This document shows positions 10,180 through 18,650 of a stretch of 64,000 nt of DNA, piece after piece. The notes under the pieces are model-generated. The model was not told the origin of the DNA and did no database searches. It saw only the letters and a program-made list of their open reading frames with translations. Numbering within the stretch: position 1 is the first letter of the stretch; the number at the start of each line of letters is the position of its first letter. Source of the DNA: Syntrophales bacterium (GTDB taxonomy: Bacteria; Desulfobacterota; Syntrophia; Syntrophales; UBA5619); contig JALNYO010000018.1 in NCBI GenBank assembly GCA_023229765.1, positions 11,125-75,124 on the forward strand. The letters run 5' to 3'. The translations under genes were made by a program, and so were the position numbers.

Positions 10180-12309
10180 ATGAATGAGGCGCTGCATCGA
10201 TGGACGTTCAGCCGCATTGGCGGTGTTGACCAGGTAGTTCTAAAGAGTGGGGACGATATTGCCTGTCTGCACGAGCTCGATCAGAAGCTTTGGGCGGTGC
10301 TTACCATGCCGGCCCGGCAGCATCTGATGCGCGATACCCTCGAACACCTCGATGCCGACCAGGATGGCAGAATCCGGGTGCCGGATATCCTCAAAACCAT
10401 TGGGGAACTGAAGGCGGCGCTATCGTCTCTCGATATTCTCTTTGAGCAGACGGATAAAATCTCCACCGGTCAGGCAGCCGATGCAGAGCTGCGTCTGGCT
10501 ATTGTCAATGTTAATGAAATCATTAGTGAAAAATCGCAAAACCTTCCCCCTGATTCCGGAAATACCCCTGTTCCCGGTCAGACTAACGACAGCAGCGCTG
10601 ATCTCGTCGGCATCGGCAAGGCAATATCCTTGTTTTCCAAACTGCCGCTCAACGGCGATGGCGTGGTGGTTCCCGAATCGACGAATGACATAGGCTTGCA
10701 GGCGCTTCTGCGGACGCTCATCGAGGCGGGCTATTCTGTCGCCGATGCAAGCGGCGCGCAAGGTCTGGATGCGGCCTGCAGCGAAAAATTTGTCTCGGAT
10801 GCCAAGGCATATCTGGCGTGGGCCGAGGAGCTCGAGAGAAATCCGGAACTGCTGCCTGCCGGGGAAAAAAGCGGCGAGGCAGTTTCCCTTTTTAAGGAAA
10901 TCCATCTTCAGCTTGATGAATATTTCCGGCGCTGCAAGCTTCTGGCGATGGCGGATGCGAAGGCGACGACGAAGGAACTGGAGGCGGCTTTTTCGGCTGT
11001 TCTCTCGCAAACGGTTTCCCCTGATTCAGAGGCACTGAAGGCCCTTCCGGTTGCTTTTCCCAACAGTGACGGGATATTGCATCTCGACGGACCGCTGCAT
11101 CCGGAATATGAAAAAACTCTGCGCGCCTTCTTCGCCCTTGTCGAACTGGATAACGAACTGACATCGGCAAAGTGGGAGGCGGTAAAAGCCCGGTTTGCAT
11201 CATATCAAGCGTGGTTGAGCGCAAAGCCGATCGTCAATGCGGAGGCGCTGGGCGCCGCAACCCTCTCAGCCATTGTTTATAGCGGTGATCTTGTGAAAAT
11301 TGAGGCATTGATAGAAGCGGACAAAAAGATGGCTGATGTTGCCTTGCAACTGCAGAGATTGCGACAGGTCGCCCTTTTAAAACGCGATTTCTTGCGGATT
11401 CTGAAGAACTTTGTAAATCTGGATGAGTTCTATCTGAACAAACGGGGCATTTTTCAATCGGGGCGGCTTTTTCTCGATAGCCGGGAACTGGAGCTTTGCA
11501 TGGATGTTACCAACGCTGCCGCCCATGCCGCAACCGCCGGTCTTTCCTCGATGTATCTTATCTATTGCGATCTGACCAAAAAGGATGGCACGAAGAAATC
11601 AGTCATGTCAGCATTTACCGCCGGGGATGCCGGCGACATTTTTGTCGGCCGGAACGGCATTTTTTACGACGCCGAAAATAACGACTGGGATGCGGTGATA
11701 ACGAAGGTTGTCGTGCAGCCGATCAGCATCAGGGAGGCCTTCTTCAGCCCCTACAAGTGGTTTGTGCGCACAGTTGAAGGGTTCGCTATGAAGCGGGCCG
11801 CGGCTGCCGAGGCGGAATCGCTGAACAAGATGAAGGATTCTGCCGGTGCAGCGGCCTCTACTAAAGGCGGCGCTGAGGCCAAGGCCGGTCTGCCGGCGGC
11901 CGCGAAAAAGATCGATGTCGGCACAGTTGCGGCAATCGGCGTCGCTTTGGGCAGCATCGGGGCCATGGTGACCGGTTCACTCGGCATCTTCTTCGGGATG
12001 GGCGTCTGGATGCCGGTGGGCATTATTGGTGTGATCCTGTTAATTTCCGGCCCGTCAATGATTCTTGCCTACATGAAACTCCGGCGGCGCAATATCGGCC
12101 CGCTCCTGAATGCGGAGGGGTGGGCGGTAAACGGCAAGTTAAAGATCAACGTTCCCTTCGGTGGAACGCTCAGTCACCTCTCGGCGCTTCCGTCGGGGTC
12201 GTCCCGGCAGTTCAATGACCCCTTTGCCGAAAAAAAAAGTCATTGGCGATTGTACGTTTGTGCAGTTTTGCTGATCGCCCTGGTCTTGATTTTATATCTT
12301 ACCCGGTAA
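10180..12309 (+). CDS. Uncharacterised 709-aa protein with EF-hand loop and C-terminal membrane segments
   Basis: I do not recognise the family. Residues 58-69 form a canonical 12-residue EF-hand loop (DADQDGRIRVPD), suggesting one Ca2+ site. A long, mostly helical soluble region follows. Two or three hydrophobic segments lie at about 584-635, rich in Gly, Ile and Val, after an Ala-rich linker. A final segment at about 690-709 ends in LYLTR, so the protein is probably anchored in the inner membrane. ATG 10180 has GGAAAGGGGCGG just upstream; an in-frame start at 10147 lacks this. It is flanked by repeats on both sides, so it is probably a single-gene unit. No function is assigned. Confidence 0.75.
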   Translation: MNEALHRWTFSRIGGVDQVVLKSGDDIACLHELDQKLWAVLTMPARQHLMRDTLEHLDADQDGRIRVPDILKTIGELKAALSSLDILFEQTDKISTGQAADAELRLAIVNVNEIISEKSQNLPPDSGNTPVPGQTNDSSADLVGIGKAISLFSKLPLNGDGVVVPESTNDIGLQALLRTLIEAGYSVADASGAQGLDAACSEKFVSDAKAYLAWAEELERNPELLPAGEKSGEAVSLFKEIHLQLDEYFRRCKLLAMADAKATTKELEAAFSAVLSQTVSPDSEALKALPVAFPNSDGILHLDGPLHPEYEKTLRAFFALVELDNELTSAKWEAVKARFASYQAWLSAKPIVNAEALGAATLSAIVYSGDLVKIEALIEADKKMADVALQLQRLRQVALLKRDFLRILKNFVNLDEFYLNKRGIFQSGRLFLDSRELELCMDVTNAAAHAATAGLSSMYLIYCDLTKKDGTKKSVMSAFTAGDAGDIFVGRNGIFYDAENNDWDAVITKVVVQPISIREAFFSPYKWFVRTVEGFAMKRAAAAEAESLNKMKDSAGAAASTKGGAEAKAGLPAAAKKIDVGTVAAIGVALGSIGAMVTGSLGIFFGMGVWMPVGIIGVILLISGPSMILAYMKLRRRNIGPLLNAEGWAVNGKLKINVPFGGTLSHLSALPSGSSRQFNDPFAEKKSHWRLYVCAVLLIALVLILYLTR

Positions 12310-12411
12310 TTTGCTTTGTGAAGCCGCTTTCATAAGATCAACGAGTACCTATTATGATACTTTTGGCGAGCCTGTATCTGAATTCGCGCATAGCCGGAAC
12401 ATCCCATTGGA

Positions 12412-12583
12412 GGTAATTGCAAAACTCCGTGTCATGCCCGAAAGCGGAGCTTAATGTACACAATGCTTTTGTCGGGCATCCATGATTTAAAATAGTTAAA
12501 AACTGGATTATGAACATTAAACTTCATTTTCCCGCCCAGAAGCGTCGCGGGAATGACAGCGTTGGGAGTTTTGCAATTGGCTC
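12412..12583. repeat. MITE-like repeat, family A, copy 1
   Basis: The ends are GGTAATTGCAAAACTCC and GGGAGTTTTGCAATTGGCTC, an inverted repeat. Inside are AGCTTAATGTACAC, ATGAACATTAAACTTC and two CCCGC...GCGGG-type arms. The same blocks recur at 14851, 16873 and 47316. No reading frame of transposase size is present, so it is non-autonomous. With about 100 unremarkable bases on its left, it fills the gap between the EF-hand gene and the catabolic island. Confidence 0.8.
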
Positions 12584-12594
12584 ATTGGTATGCT

Positions 12595-12981
12595 TTACGC
12601 ATCGATCTCGGCTTCGACTTTCTGGAGCACTTCCGACCCGTTCTGGTTTACGACCTGGATGGAAAGCTTAGCGCGGCCCGCCTGCACGCCTGTCACGGCT
12701 CCCTCAACGGAAATCGTATCTTCCATCATGACCGGGGCGCTGAAGCGGCACTTTATTTTTTTCAGCCGGCCAGGGTCGCCGGTCCAATCGGTAACGACTT
12801 TCGCCGCGAAGGCCAGCGTGCATAGGCCTTGGAGAATCGACCCTCCCAGCCCCACCATCTTTCCAAACTCGGGATCGATATGGATCGGGTTGAAATCGCC
12901 CGAGGCGCCGGCGTAGTATATTGACCGGTATCTATCGACCTTCTCGCTGCCGGTGAATGTTTGTCCTTTTTCAACTGTCAT
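12595..12981 (-). CDS. MaoC-like (R)-specific enoyl-CoA hydratase, ChsH1-like
   Basis: A 128-residue single hot-dog protein with the hydratase motif ASGDFNPIHIDPEF, in which Asp29 and His34 are the expected catalytic pair that adds water to a 2-enoyl-CoA. ATG 12981 is preceded by CAGGAGACTCACG. A longer frame that starts at 13053 only adds residues translated from the family-B repeat (KIPPCPPLAKGGWG), so it is rejected. It sits next to a FAS1-like hot-dog protein (13165). The two single hot-dogs probably form one heterodimeric hydratase, like ChsH1/ChsH2 of actinobacteria, because a full active hydratase needs two hot-dog folds. Last gene of the - strand island. Confidence 0.88.
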   Translation of the reverse strand: MTVEKGQTFTGSEKVDRYRSIYYAGASGDFNPIHIDPEFGKMVGLGGSILQGLCTLAFAAKVVTDWTGDPGRLKKIKCRFSAPVMMEDTISVEGAVTGVQAGRAKLSIQVVNQNGSEVLQKVEAEIDA

Positions 12982-12998
12982 CGTGAGTCTCCTGTTTG

Positions 12999-13088
12999 TA
13001 TGAAAATTCCCCCATCCCCCCTTTGCCAAAGGGGGGCAAGGGGGGATTTTCATGCTTCGTTGTGCCCGCTTCGGGCATGGGGGTTTTT
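12999..13088. repeat. Palindromic dispersed repeat, family B, copy 2
   Basis: The unit runs TATGAAAATTCCCCC, CCTTTGCCAAAGG, GGGGGATTTTCATGC, CTTCGTTGTGCCCG, GGGCATGGGGGTTTTTA. It lies between two - strand genes and supplies the false N-terminal extension of the MaoC reading frame. Confidence 0.85.
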
Positions 13089-13164
13089 ATGGGTGTCAAA
13101 CCTGCACTTTTTACGTTTTCTCGCGTAGTTATCCCGTCGTTGTCAATTGTGTAGGTCTAATGCT

Positions 13165-13602
13165 TTAGTGCCTGGCGACAAAGGTATATATCCCCCGGCA
13201 TACCTCTTGGCCGCGCTGGTTTGTTGATTTGACCTCGATCGCAATGACATCCAGCTTTTCCTTGTTTTTGATGGCGACAATCCTGGCGCTGCTGGTGATG
13301 CAATCGCCCGCCTTGATAACCTCCAGAAATTCCAGCTCCTGCTCGCCGTGGACGATCATCGGCATGTTCAGGTTCAGATCCTTGTCCAGGAAAACGGGCT
13401 CGATCAGGTACGCGCCAATGACAACCGCGAAGGTGGGAGGCGCGATAATCGCGCCGTATTTGGATTTTTTGGCGAAATCGTCATCGAGATAATGGGGATC
13501 GAGATTCTTGATCGCCTTGGCGTACTCCTTGATTTTTTCCTTTCCCACCTCGTATGTGTAAGCCGGATATGTTTTGCCGATGAATTTGGTATCTATTGAC
13601 AT
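13165..13602 (-). CDS. FAS1-like/MaoC N-terminal-type dehydratase subunit
   Basis: This 145-residue hot-dog protein resembles the MaoC_dehydrat_N (FAS1-like dehydratase) family: FIGKTYPAYTYEVGKEKIKEYA at the start, DPHYLDDDFAKKSKYG, IIAPPTFAVVIG, then VHGEQELEFLEVIKAGD. It has no D-x4-H active-site motif of its own, so it is probably the substrate-binding, non-catalytic half of a hydratase with the adjacent MaoC protein. A Shine-Dalgarno GGGAGAGATAAC precedes the ATG. In Mycobacterium the equivalent half (ChsH2 N-domain) is fused to DUF35; here DUF35 proteins are encoded separately in the same island. Confidence 0.82.
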   Translation of the reverse strand: MSIDTKFIGKTYPAYTYEVGKEKIKEYAKAIKNLDPHYLDDDFAKKSKYGAIIAPPTFAVVIGAYLIEPVFLDKDLNLNMPMIVHGEQELEFLEVIKAGDCITSSARIVAIKNKEKLDVIAIEVKSTNQRGQEVCRGIYTFVARH

Positions 13603-13661
13603 AGTTATCTCTCCCTGTTCCTGTCATCCCCGAAGTCCGGGCGACAACACAATTTTACCTT

Positions 13662-14834
13662 TTAAGCTGAATACTTGCGGATAAGATCCTTGGCGATCAG
13701 CACCCGCTGTATTTCCGAAGTTCCCTCGCCGATCTCTCCCAGTTTGGCATCGCGGTAGAGACGCTCCACCGGAAACTCCTTGATATAGCCGTAACCGCCA
13801 TGAACCTGCACCGCCATGCTGGAGATCTGCGTGGCGGCCTCGGAAGCCCAAACCTTCGCCACCGACGCCAGCACCGCGGAGTCCGGCTGATTCGTCTCCT
13901 TGGCCCAGGCGGCCTGGTAAATGAGGAGCCTGGCCGTATCGGACATGATCATCATGTCCGCAATCTTGAAGGCGATTTCCTGAAAGCGGTTGATCGGCTT
14001 GCCGAAGGCCTTGCGCTCCTTGGAATACTTGTTCGCGTGTTCCAGGCACTTGGCCGCGATTCCCAGACAGACAGTCGCCATGCCGATCCGACCGTATTCG
14101 AGGGTCTGCATCGCCTGGATAAAACCATTGCCCGCCACGCCGAGCACCGCGCTCTCCGGGACCTCGCAATCCATCAGGACCAGTTCGGCAGTGGGGGAGC
14201 CGCGGAAGCCCATTTTATCGAACGGCTTGCCCGCTGAAAATCCCGGGGTGTCGCGATCTACAAGAAAGCAGGTAACGCCGGCCGCCGGTCCCTTCTCTTT
14301 GTCGTTATAGGCGAAGATCAGCGCCACATCGGCGATCGTCGCGTTGGTGATGAAGATCTTGGTTCCATTGAGGATCCACCTGTCGCCCTTTTTCACAGCG
14401 GTTGTCCTTATGGAAGCAGCATCCGAGCCGGCTTCCGGTTCGGTAAGGCCAAAGCAGCCGATGAGATCGCCCTTGATGATGCCGGGAAGGTATTTTTCTT
14501 TCTGCGCAGCAGTGCCGAACAGCCTAAGCGGCATGCCGAAGAGGCCGCTGGAGGCGCCGCAGGATAAAAACGTGGAGGCGCAGGCGGCAGCCACCGCTTC
14601 TCCTGCGATCGCCTGACTGATCAAATCGAGATTTGTACCGCCGTAAGCCTCTTCGTGGCCGATCCCCAGATAGCCGATGCCCGCCATCATTTTGATGTTT
14701 TCCTTCATCAGCCTGCCCGCTTCTTCATGCGCAGCTCTATCAAGAATTTCAGCGCGCGGTTCTATTTCCTTCGTGCAGAACTTCGTAAAATTGTCCTTTA
14801 TGGATAACTGTTCCGGGGTCAAATCATAGTTCAT
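13662..14834 (-). CDS. Acyl-CoA dehydrogenase (catalytic Glu present)
   Basis: A 390-residue FAD enzyme of the acyl-CoA dehydrogenase family, forming the 2,3-double bond of an acyl-CoA and passing electrons to ETF. It shows CFGLTEPEAGSDAASI and GTKIFITNA (FAD and substrate loop), ERKAFGKPINRFQ, and the C-terminal VHGGYGYIKEFPVERLYRD. The expected base is Glu370 in GEGTSEIQR. ATG 14834 has AAGGAGAATAATATC ahead of it; an upstream in-frame start lies at the edge of a repeat. It is followed by the hydratase pair. With the dehydrogenase at 15053 it may form a mixed tetramer of the ChsE1/ChsE2 type. Confidence 0.93.
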   Translation of the reverse strand: MNYDLTPEQLSIKDNFTKFCTKEIEPRAEILDRAAHEEAGRLMKENIKMMAGIGYLGIGHEEAYGGTNLDLISQAIAGEAVAAACASTFLSCGASSGLFGMPLRLFGTAAQKEKYLPGIIKGDLIGCFGLTEPEAGSDAASIRTTAVKKGDRWILNGTKIFITNATIADVALIFAYNDKEKGPAAGVTCFLVDRDTPGFSAGKPFDKMGFRGSPTAELVLMDCEVPESAVLGVAGNGFIQAMQTLEYGRIGMATVCLGIAAKCLEHANKYSKERKAFGKPINRFQEIAFKIADMMIMSDTARLLIYQAAWAKETNQPDSAVLASVAKVWASEAATQISSMAVQVHGGYGYIKEFPVERLYRDAKLGEIGEGTSEIQRVLIAKDLIRKYSA

Positions 14835-14850
14835 GATATTATTCTCCTTA

Positions 14851-15022
14851 GGTAATTGCAAAACTCCCCATTCTTGTCATTCCCGCAACGATTCTGAGCG
14901 GGAATCTGGTTCTAACTGCTTGAAAAACCATATTATGAACATTAAGCTTCGCTTTCCCGATAGAGACATTATGAACATTAAGCTTCGCTTTCGGGAATGA
15001 CAAATGGTTTTTCAATTGCCTC
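14851..15022. repeat. MITE-like repeat, family A, copy 2
   Basis: The copy begins with GGTAATTGCAAAACTCCCC and ends with TTCAATTGCCTC. Inside are two tandem ATTATGAACATTAAGCTTCGCTTTC-like units, each matching the 21-bp coding unit found in ompH and the Gfo/Idh gene, plus GGTTCTAACTGCTTGAAAAACC. It separates the two acyl-CoA dehydrogenase genes and may interrupt or modulate the operon. Confidence 0.82.
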
Positions 15023-15052
15023 TCCTGTCTAATTATTCTGCTTCCGGGCGTG

Positions 15053-16207
15053 TCATGAGAAGTAGCTCAGGATGCGGGAGATGATGAGCCGTTGAATTTC
15101 GGAGGTGCCGCCACCGATCTGCCCGAGCTTCGCATCCCGGAGGAACCGCTCGATCGGGTATTCATGGATGTAACCGTACCCGCCGAATACCTGGACTGCA
15201 TCGTTGGCGGCTTTTATGCCCCAGTCGCCCACAATCGCCTTCGCGATTGAGGTGTGCATGTGATCGAGCGGTTTGCCGGAATCCTTGTCATGGGCAACCC
15301 GGTAAACTACCATTCGCGCGGCCTCTTTGATAATTTTGAGATCCGCCAGCTTGTGCTGTATCGCCTGGAACGCGTTAATCGGCTTCCCAAACTGCACCCG
15401 CTCCTGCGAGTACTTGGCGCAAGCCTCGATTGCGAACTGCATGCCGCCGATGAAGGGTGAAAGCAGCGAGCTTCTGTCCCAGGAGAGGGTCTCGTGGGTG
15501 TATTCAAAGCCCTTGCCGATCTCGCCCAGCAGGTTTTCCTCCGGGACTTCGCAGTTGTCGAGAATCACCTCGGCGGTGGCGGAGGCCCGCACCCCCGTCT
15601 TGTGGAAGGGCTTGCCGGTAGAGAAGCCGGGGAAGCCCCGCTCGACGATGAAGGCGGTAATCCCGTTGTGCTTCAGCGCCCTATCTACCGTGGCATAAAC
15701 AACGCAGACATTGCAGACCGGGGCGTTGGTAATGAAGGTCTTTGTGCCGTTGAGGATCCATTTGTCGCCTTTTTTGAGCGCCGTAGTAGTGAGCGACGCG
15801 GCGTCGGAACCAGCGCCCGGCTCGGTGAGCCCCATGCAGCCGATCCACTCGCCACTCGCGAGCTTAGGCACGTACTTTGTGAGCTGGGCGGGCGTCCCAT
15901 GCTTGAAGATGGTATCCGTACACAAATACGTATGCGCCCCCAACGCCAGCAGATGTCCCTGATCAACGCCGGCATGTCCCAGGGCTTCGCCTGCCAGGCA
16001 ACAGGTCACGACGCTGGCGCCGCCCCCCCCCAGTTCCTCCGGAAACGGCAGGCCCAGAAGTCCCATCTCCCCCAGTTTCCGCCACACTTCCAGCGAAAAC
16101 TCCCCTTTGAGATCAGCCTCCCCGACCAGCGGCACTATTTCCTTTTTTGCGTATTTATAGACCGAATCTCTAAACATTAATTGCTCTTCCGTGTAGCCGA
16201 ATTCCAT
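15053..16207 (-). CDS. Acyl-CoA dehydrogenase paralogue with Gly at the usual catalytic Glu
   Basis: A 384-residue acyl-CoA dehydrogenase with the normal MGLTEPGAGSDAASL, GTKTFITNA, ERVQFGKPINAFQ and FGGYGYIHEYPIERFLRD blocks. The C-terminal motif is IGGGTSEIQR, so Gly366 replaces the catalytic Glu of medium-chain enzymes. At the alternative position used by isovaleryl-CoA dehydrogenase (Glu in LDLER), this protein has Asp244 in LSWDR. It is therefore either a subunit that relies on its partner at 13662 or an enzyme with an unusual base. The gene immediately follows the TetR regulator (20-bp gap). Confidence 0.92.
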   Translation of the reverse strand: MEFGYTEEQLMFRDSVYKYAKKEIVPLVGEADLKGEFSLEVWRKLGEMGLLGLPFPEELGGGGASVVTCCLAGEALGHAGVDQGHLLALGAHTYLCTDTIFKHGTPAQLTKYVPKLASGEWIGCMGLTEPGAGSDAASLTTTALKKGDKWILNGTKTFITNAPVCNVCVVYATVDRALKHNGITAFIVERGFPGFSTGKPFHKTGVRASATAEVILDNCEVPEENLLGEIGKGFEYTHETLSWDRSSLLSPFIGGMQFAIEACAKYSQERVQFGKPINAFQAIQHKLADLKIIKEAARMVVYRVAHDKDSGKPLDHMHTSIAKAIVGDWGIKAANDAVQVFGGYGYIHEYPIERFLRDAKLGQIGGGTSEIQRLIISRILSYFS

Positions 16208-16226
16208 GAAAGCCCCTTTCGATATA

Positions 16227-16838
16227 TTATTTTTGCTTGATGACTATAGAGAGAATCTGTTCCTTGATTTTCTCTCTGAGCTCGCGGTAGGCAAATGCCT
16301 CGTTATCAATCACGTACTGGATGATGGTTCCCTGAATCAGGGAGATGATGATGACTGAAGTCACTTTCACATCCAGGGACATGAAAATGCCTTTTGCCGC
16401 ACCCTCCTCAAGAATGGCGGCGATCTCGTCGCGGTAGCTCTGGTAAAGCTTTATATTGGCCTGGCGGATCCGGCTGTCATGATTCATCTGCCCCCAAAAA
16501 TCGATCAGCACGTAAAAATAAGCCTTTTCCTTATCCACCAGATCGAACGCTTCGTCGCAGAAGGCCAGCAGTTTGTCCTGCGGTTCGGTCAGCGCTGAAA
16601 GCGCCCTTTGGAGATTATTGCTGAGTTTAGCGTTCATTTCCTTCAACAGCTTGAACAGAAGGTCCGCCTTGTTCTTGAAATAATAGTGGACCAGTCCCGT
16701 TGACAGGCCGGCCTCCTCGGCGATGTCCCTTATCGTGAAATCGGAATAACCCTTCTCGCCTACGACCTTGTACGCCGCTTTGGTCAACTGGGCGCGTCGC
16801 AGATTTAATAAATCACTTTTATTTTGCTCATCCATCAT
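16227..16838 (-). CDS. TetR/AcrR family transcriptional regulator
   Basis: A 203-residue regulator. The N-terminal helix-turn-helix is clear: YKVVGEKGYSDFTIRDIAEE followed by AGLSTGLVHYYFKNKADLL. The C-terminal helices form the ligand-binding domain, probably for an acyl-CoA. It lies inside the catabolic island and upstream of the two dehydrogenase genes, so the simplest idea is a repressor of the island released by a pathway acyl-CoA. A palindrome at 27950 ahead of the island is a candidate operator. Target and ligand are inferred. Confidence 0.9.
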   Translation of the reverse strand: MMDEQNKSDLLNLRRAQLTKAAYKVVGEKGYSDFTIRDIAEEAGLSTGLVHYYFKNKADLLFKLLKEMNAKLSNNLQRALSALTEPQDKLLAFCDEAFDLVDKEKAYFYVLIDFWGQMNHDSRIRQANIKLYQSYRDEIAAILEEGAAKGIFMSLDVKVTSVIIISLIQGTIIQYVIDNEAFAYRELREKIKEQILSIVIKQK

Positions 16839-16872
16839 TATTGGCGCTCTCCCCCATAAAGATCAATCTATT

Positions 16873-17003
16873 GAGCCAATTGCAAAACCATTTGTCATTC
16901 CCGAATGTCTCTATCGGGAATATGGTTTTTCAAGCAGTTAGAACCAGATTCCCGCCCAGAAGCGTCGCGGGAATGACAGCGTTGGGAGTTTTGCAATTGG
17001 CTC
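16873..17003. repeat. MITE-like repeat, family A, copy 3, overlapping a gene end
   Basis: The copy runs GAGCCAATTGCAAAACC to GGGAGTTTTGCAATTGGCTC with clear terminal inverted repeats and internal TCAAGCAGTTAGAACC and CCCGCGACGCTTCTGGGCGGG-type arms. Its right end enters the 3' end of the DUF35 gene (16938-17462) and provides the last 20 or so codons and the stop. Confidence 0.85.
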
Positions 17004-17462
17004 TATTACCTTAAAATACTCAATATCCCGGATGCTGCCTTTTCGCTCCTTGGAAAATACCGGTTCGACCCGGGCGCCGATTCGGAGCCTCTTTTCCTCC
17101 TCAACGCTGATGTAGTGCTGAAAAAGGGTATCGGCGCCGTCCAATTTGATGAAGCCGTAACCATAGGGGACCGGCTTCTGCAGGCCTGTTTCCGGATCGA
17201 GGAAGGCAAAGCGAATAATGGTAAAGGTGCCGATGACCCCTTGCGGCCCTACTTCGACCCACTCCTTCATCTCCACAAAGCAGTCTCCGCAGACCGCGCG
17301 CGGCGGGATATAAACCTTCCCGCACTGGGGACACCGAACCGCCATAAAACGGCAGTTGTCCCGTATCTCTGTAAAAAACCTGCTCCCGTGCATCCCCACG
17401 CTATACGCGAAGGGCTGAACCGCGTCGCCTGAGGCGATGATGAGCTGTTCCTGCCTGACCAT
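16938..17462 (-). CDS. Zn-ribbon/OB-fold DUF35 protein with repeat-derived C-terminus
   Basis: A DUF35-type protein of 174 residues. The rubredoxin-like Zn ribbon is CPQCGKVYIPPRAVCGDC, followed by the OB fold (GTFTIIRFAFLD, YGYGFIKLDGADTLFQHY, GARVEPVFSKERKG). Such proteins bind thiolase-fold partners and form the acyl-CoA channel. The natural C-terminus ends near IEYFKVI; the remaining residues (EPIAKLPTLSFPRRFWAGIWF) are translated from family-A repeat copy 3, so an insertion removed the original stop. ATG 17462 has GGGAG 8 nt upstream. It follows the thiolase-like gene at 17482 with a 19-bp gap, so that protein is its likely partner. Confidence 0.88.
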   Translation of the reverse strand: MVRQEQLIIASGDAVQPFAYSVGMHGSRFFTEIRDNCRFMAVRCPQCGKVYIPPRAVCGDCFVEMKEWVEVGPQGVIGTFTIIRFAFLDPETGLQKPVPYGYGFIKLDGADTLFQHYISVEEEKRLRIGARVEPVFSKERKGSIRDIEYFKVIEPIAKLPTLSFPRRFWAGIWF

Positions 17463-17481
17463 AATGTTCACTCCCGTAAAA

Positions 17482-18639
17482 TCACTGCGGTTTTTTCCTG
17501 CCGTGCAGGATCATATCGGTCCACCAGCAGCCGCCGAACCCGCTGCTGAAGGCAAGCTTGACGTCCGGAACCTGCCTGTCCTCTGCCTTCCCCATCACCT
17601 GCAGCGCCGCCTCGGCGCACCGGATAAGCCCGGTTGCCCCGATGGGATTGCAAGAGATAACGCCGCCGGACGGGTTGATGGGGAGCTCGCCGCCCATGTC
17701 GGTATTGCCATCCCAGATATACCGCGGCGCCTCGCCGGGGCCGACAAGCCCCATGTCCTCAATCCAGATCAGACCGCCGAACGAATAGGGCTGGTAGAGC
17801 TCGATTACGTCCAGTTCCTTGCGTGGCTCCTTGATGCCCGCCTTCTTCCAGAGTTCCTGCGAGCCCTCGCGCATGCTGGTGAGCCGTCCGTAATCGGCGT
17901 CGCCCAGATAACTGTATGAATGGCGCGCAGCCGTGCCCAAAATCCAGTCGGGCTGTGGGCAGCTCTTTTCCGCAACGTCTTCGCTGGCCATGATTACGGC
18001 GCACGCGCCGTCGGAACGGGGGCAGACGTCCAGCAGATGGATCGGATCGGCCAGCATCGGAGAGGCAAGCACTTGTTCGAGGGTCACCTCCCTGCGGAGA
18101 TGCGCGTGGGGGTTGTTCAGCGCGTGTTTTCGGTCGCGAACGCTCACGCGGGCGGCGTCGCGGTCGGTGGCGCCGTAGCGGGCCATATAGGCCTGGGCCT
18201 CCGCCGCCAGTCCCGAAATCGCGCCGGCGAATACCAGGCGATCCCAGATGGGATCAAAAGCGGTGGTGATGGCGCCGGTGGTGTTCGACTCGGAGTTCTT
18301 CTCCCAGCCGATAATCAGCACCCTGTCGAACATGCCCGACCCGACCAGATGGAAGCCGCCAATAGCGACGGTGCAGCCGGTGGTTCCGCCGGTGGTAAGC
18401 TTGATGATTGGTTTCATCGTGCCGCCGGAGCCGTCCACGCTCCAGCAATCGACGTAATTGATCCCTTCAAAGTGGTCCATATTGCCGATGACGATGGCAT
18501 CAATGTCTTTCATCTGCAGATCGGCGTCGTTGAGCGCCCGGAGAACCGCCTCGTTAATGAGCTCCTGTCCGTTTACGTCCGGGCGATGGCTCGTATGGAA
18601 TGTCTGGCCGGTTCCGACAATTGCCACTCGTTTTGCCAT
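17482..18639 (-). CDS. Thiolase-fold protein lacking thiolase catalytic residues, Ltp2-like aldolase candidate (T1)
   Basis: A 385-residue member of the SCP-x/lipid-transfer thiolase family. By hand alignment the nucleophilic Cys position is Gly85 (in TTGGTTGC), the His of ELHDAF is Tyr282 (ELYQPYSF), and the His of GHPxGATG is Asn331 (CNPIGATG). It therefore should not perform thiolysis. Tyr at the His position is what retro-aldolases of the Ltp2 type use, with a DUF35 partner, to cut a beta-hydroxyacyl-CoA. DUF35 proteins lie just downstream (16938) and beyond the next thiolase (19809). Start ATG follows GAGGAAGAACC. The family is certain; the reaction is inferred. Confidence 0.85.
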   Translation of the reverse strand: MAKRVAIVGTGQTFHTSHRPDVNGQELINEAVLRALNDADLQMKDIDAIVIGNMDHFEGINYVDCWSVDGSGGTMKPIIKLTTGGTTGCTVAIGGFHLVGSGMFDRVLIIGWEKNSESNTTGAITTAFDPIWDRLVFAGAISGLAAEAQAYMARYGATDRDAARVSVRDRKHALNNPHAHLRREVTLEQVLASPMLADPIHLLDVCPRSDGACAVIMASEDVAEKSCPQPDWILGTAARHSYSYLGDADYGRLTSMREGSQELWKKAGIKEPRKELDVIELYQPYSFGGLIWIEDMGLVGPGEAPRYIWDGNTDMGGELPINPSGGVISCNPIGATGLIRCAEAALQVMGKAEDRQVPDVKLAFSSGFGGCWWTDMILHGRKKPQ

Positions 18640-18650
18640 GGTTCTTCCTC

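Noticed and set aside
12982..13053. N-terminal extension of the MaoC hydratase (KIPPCPPLAKGGWG)
   Set aside because: The residues are translated from a dispersed repeat that is also found between unrelated genes.
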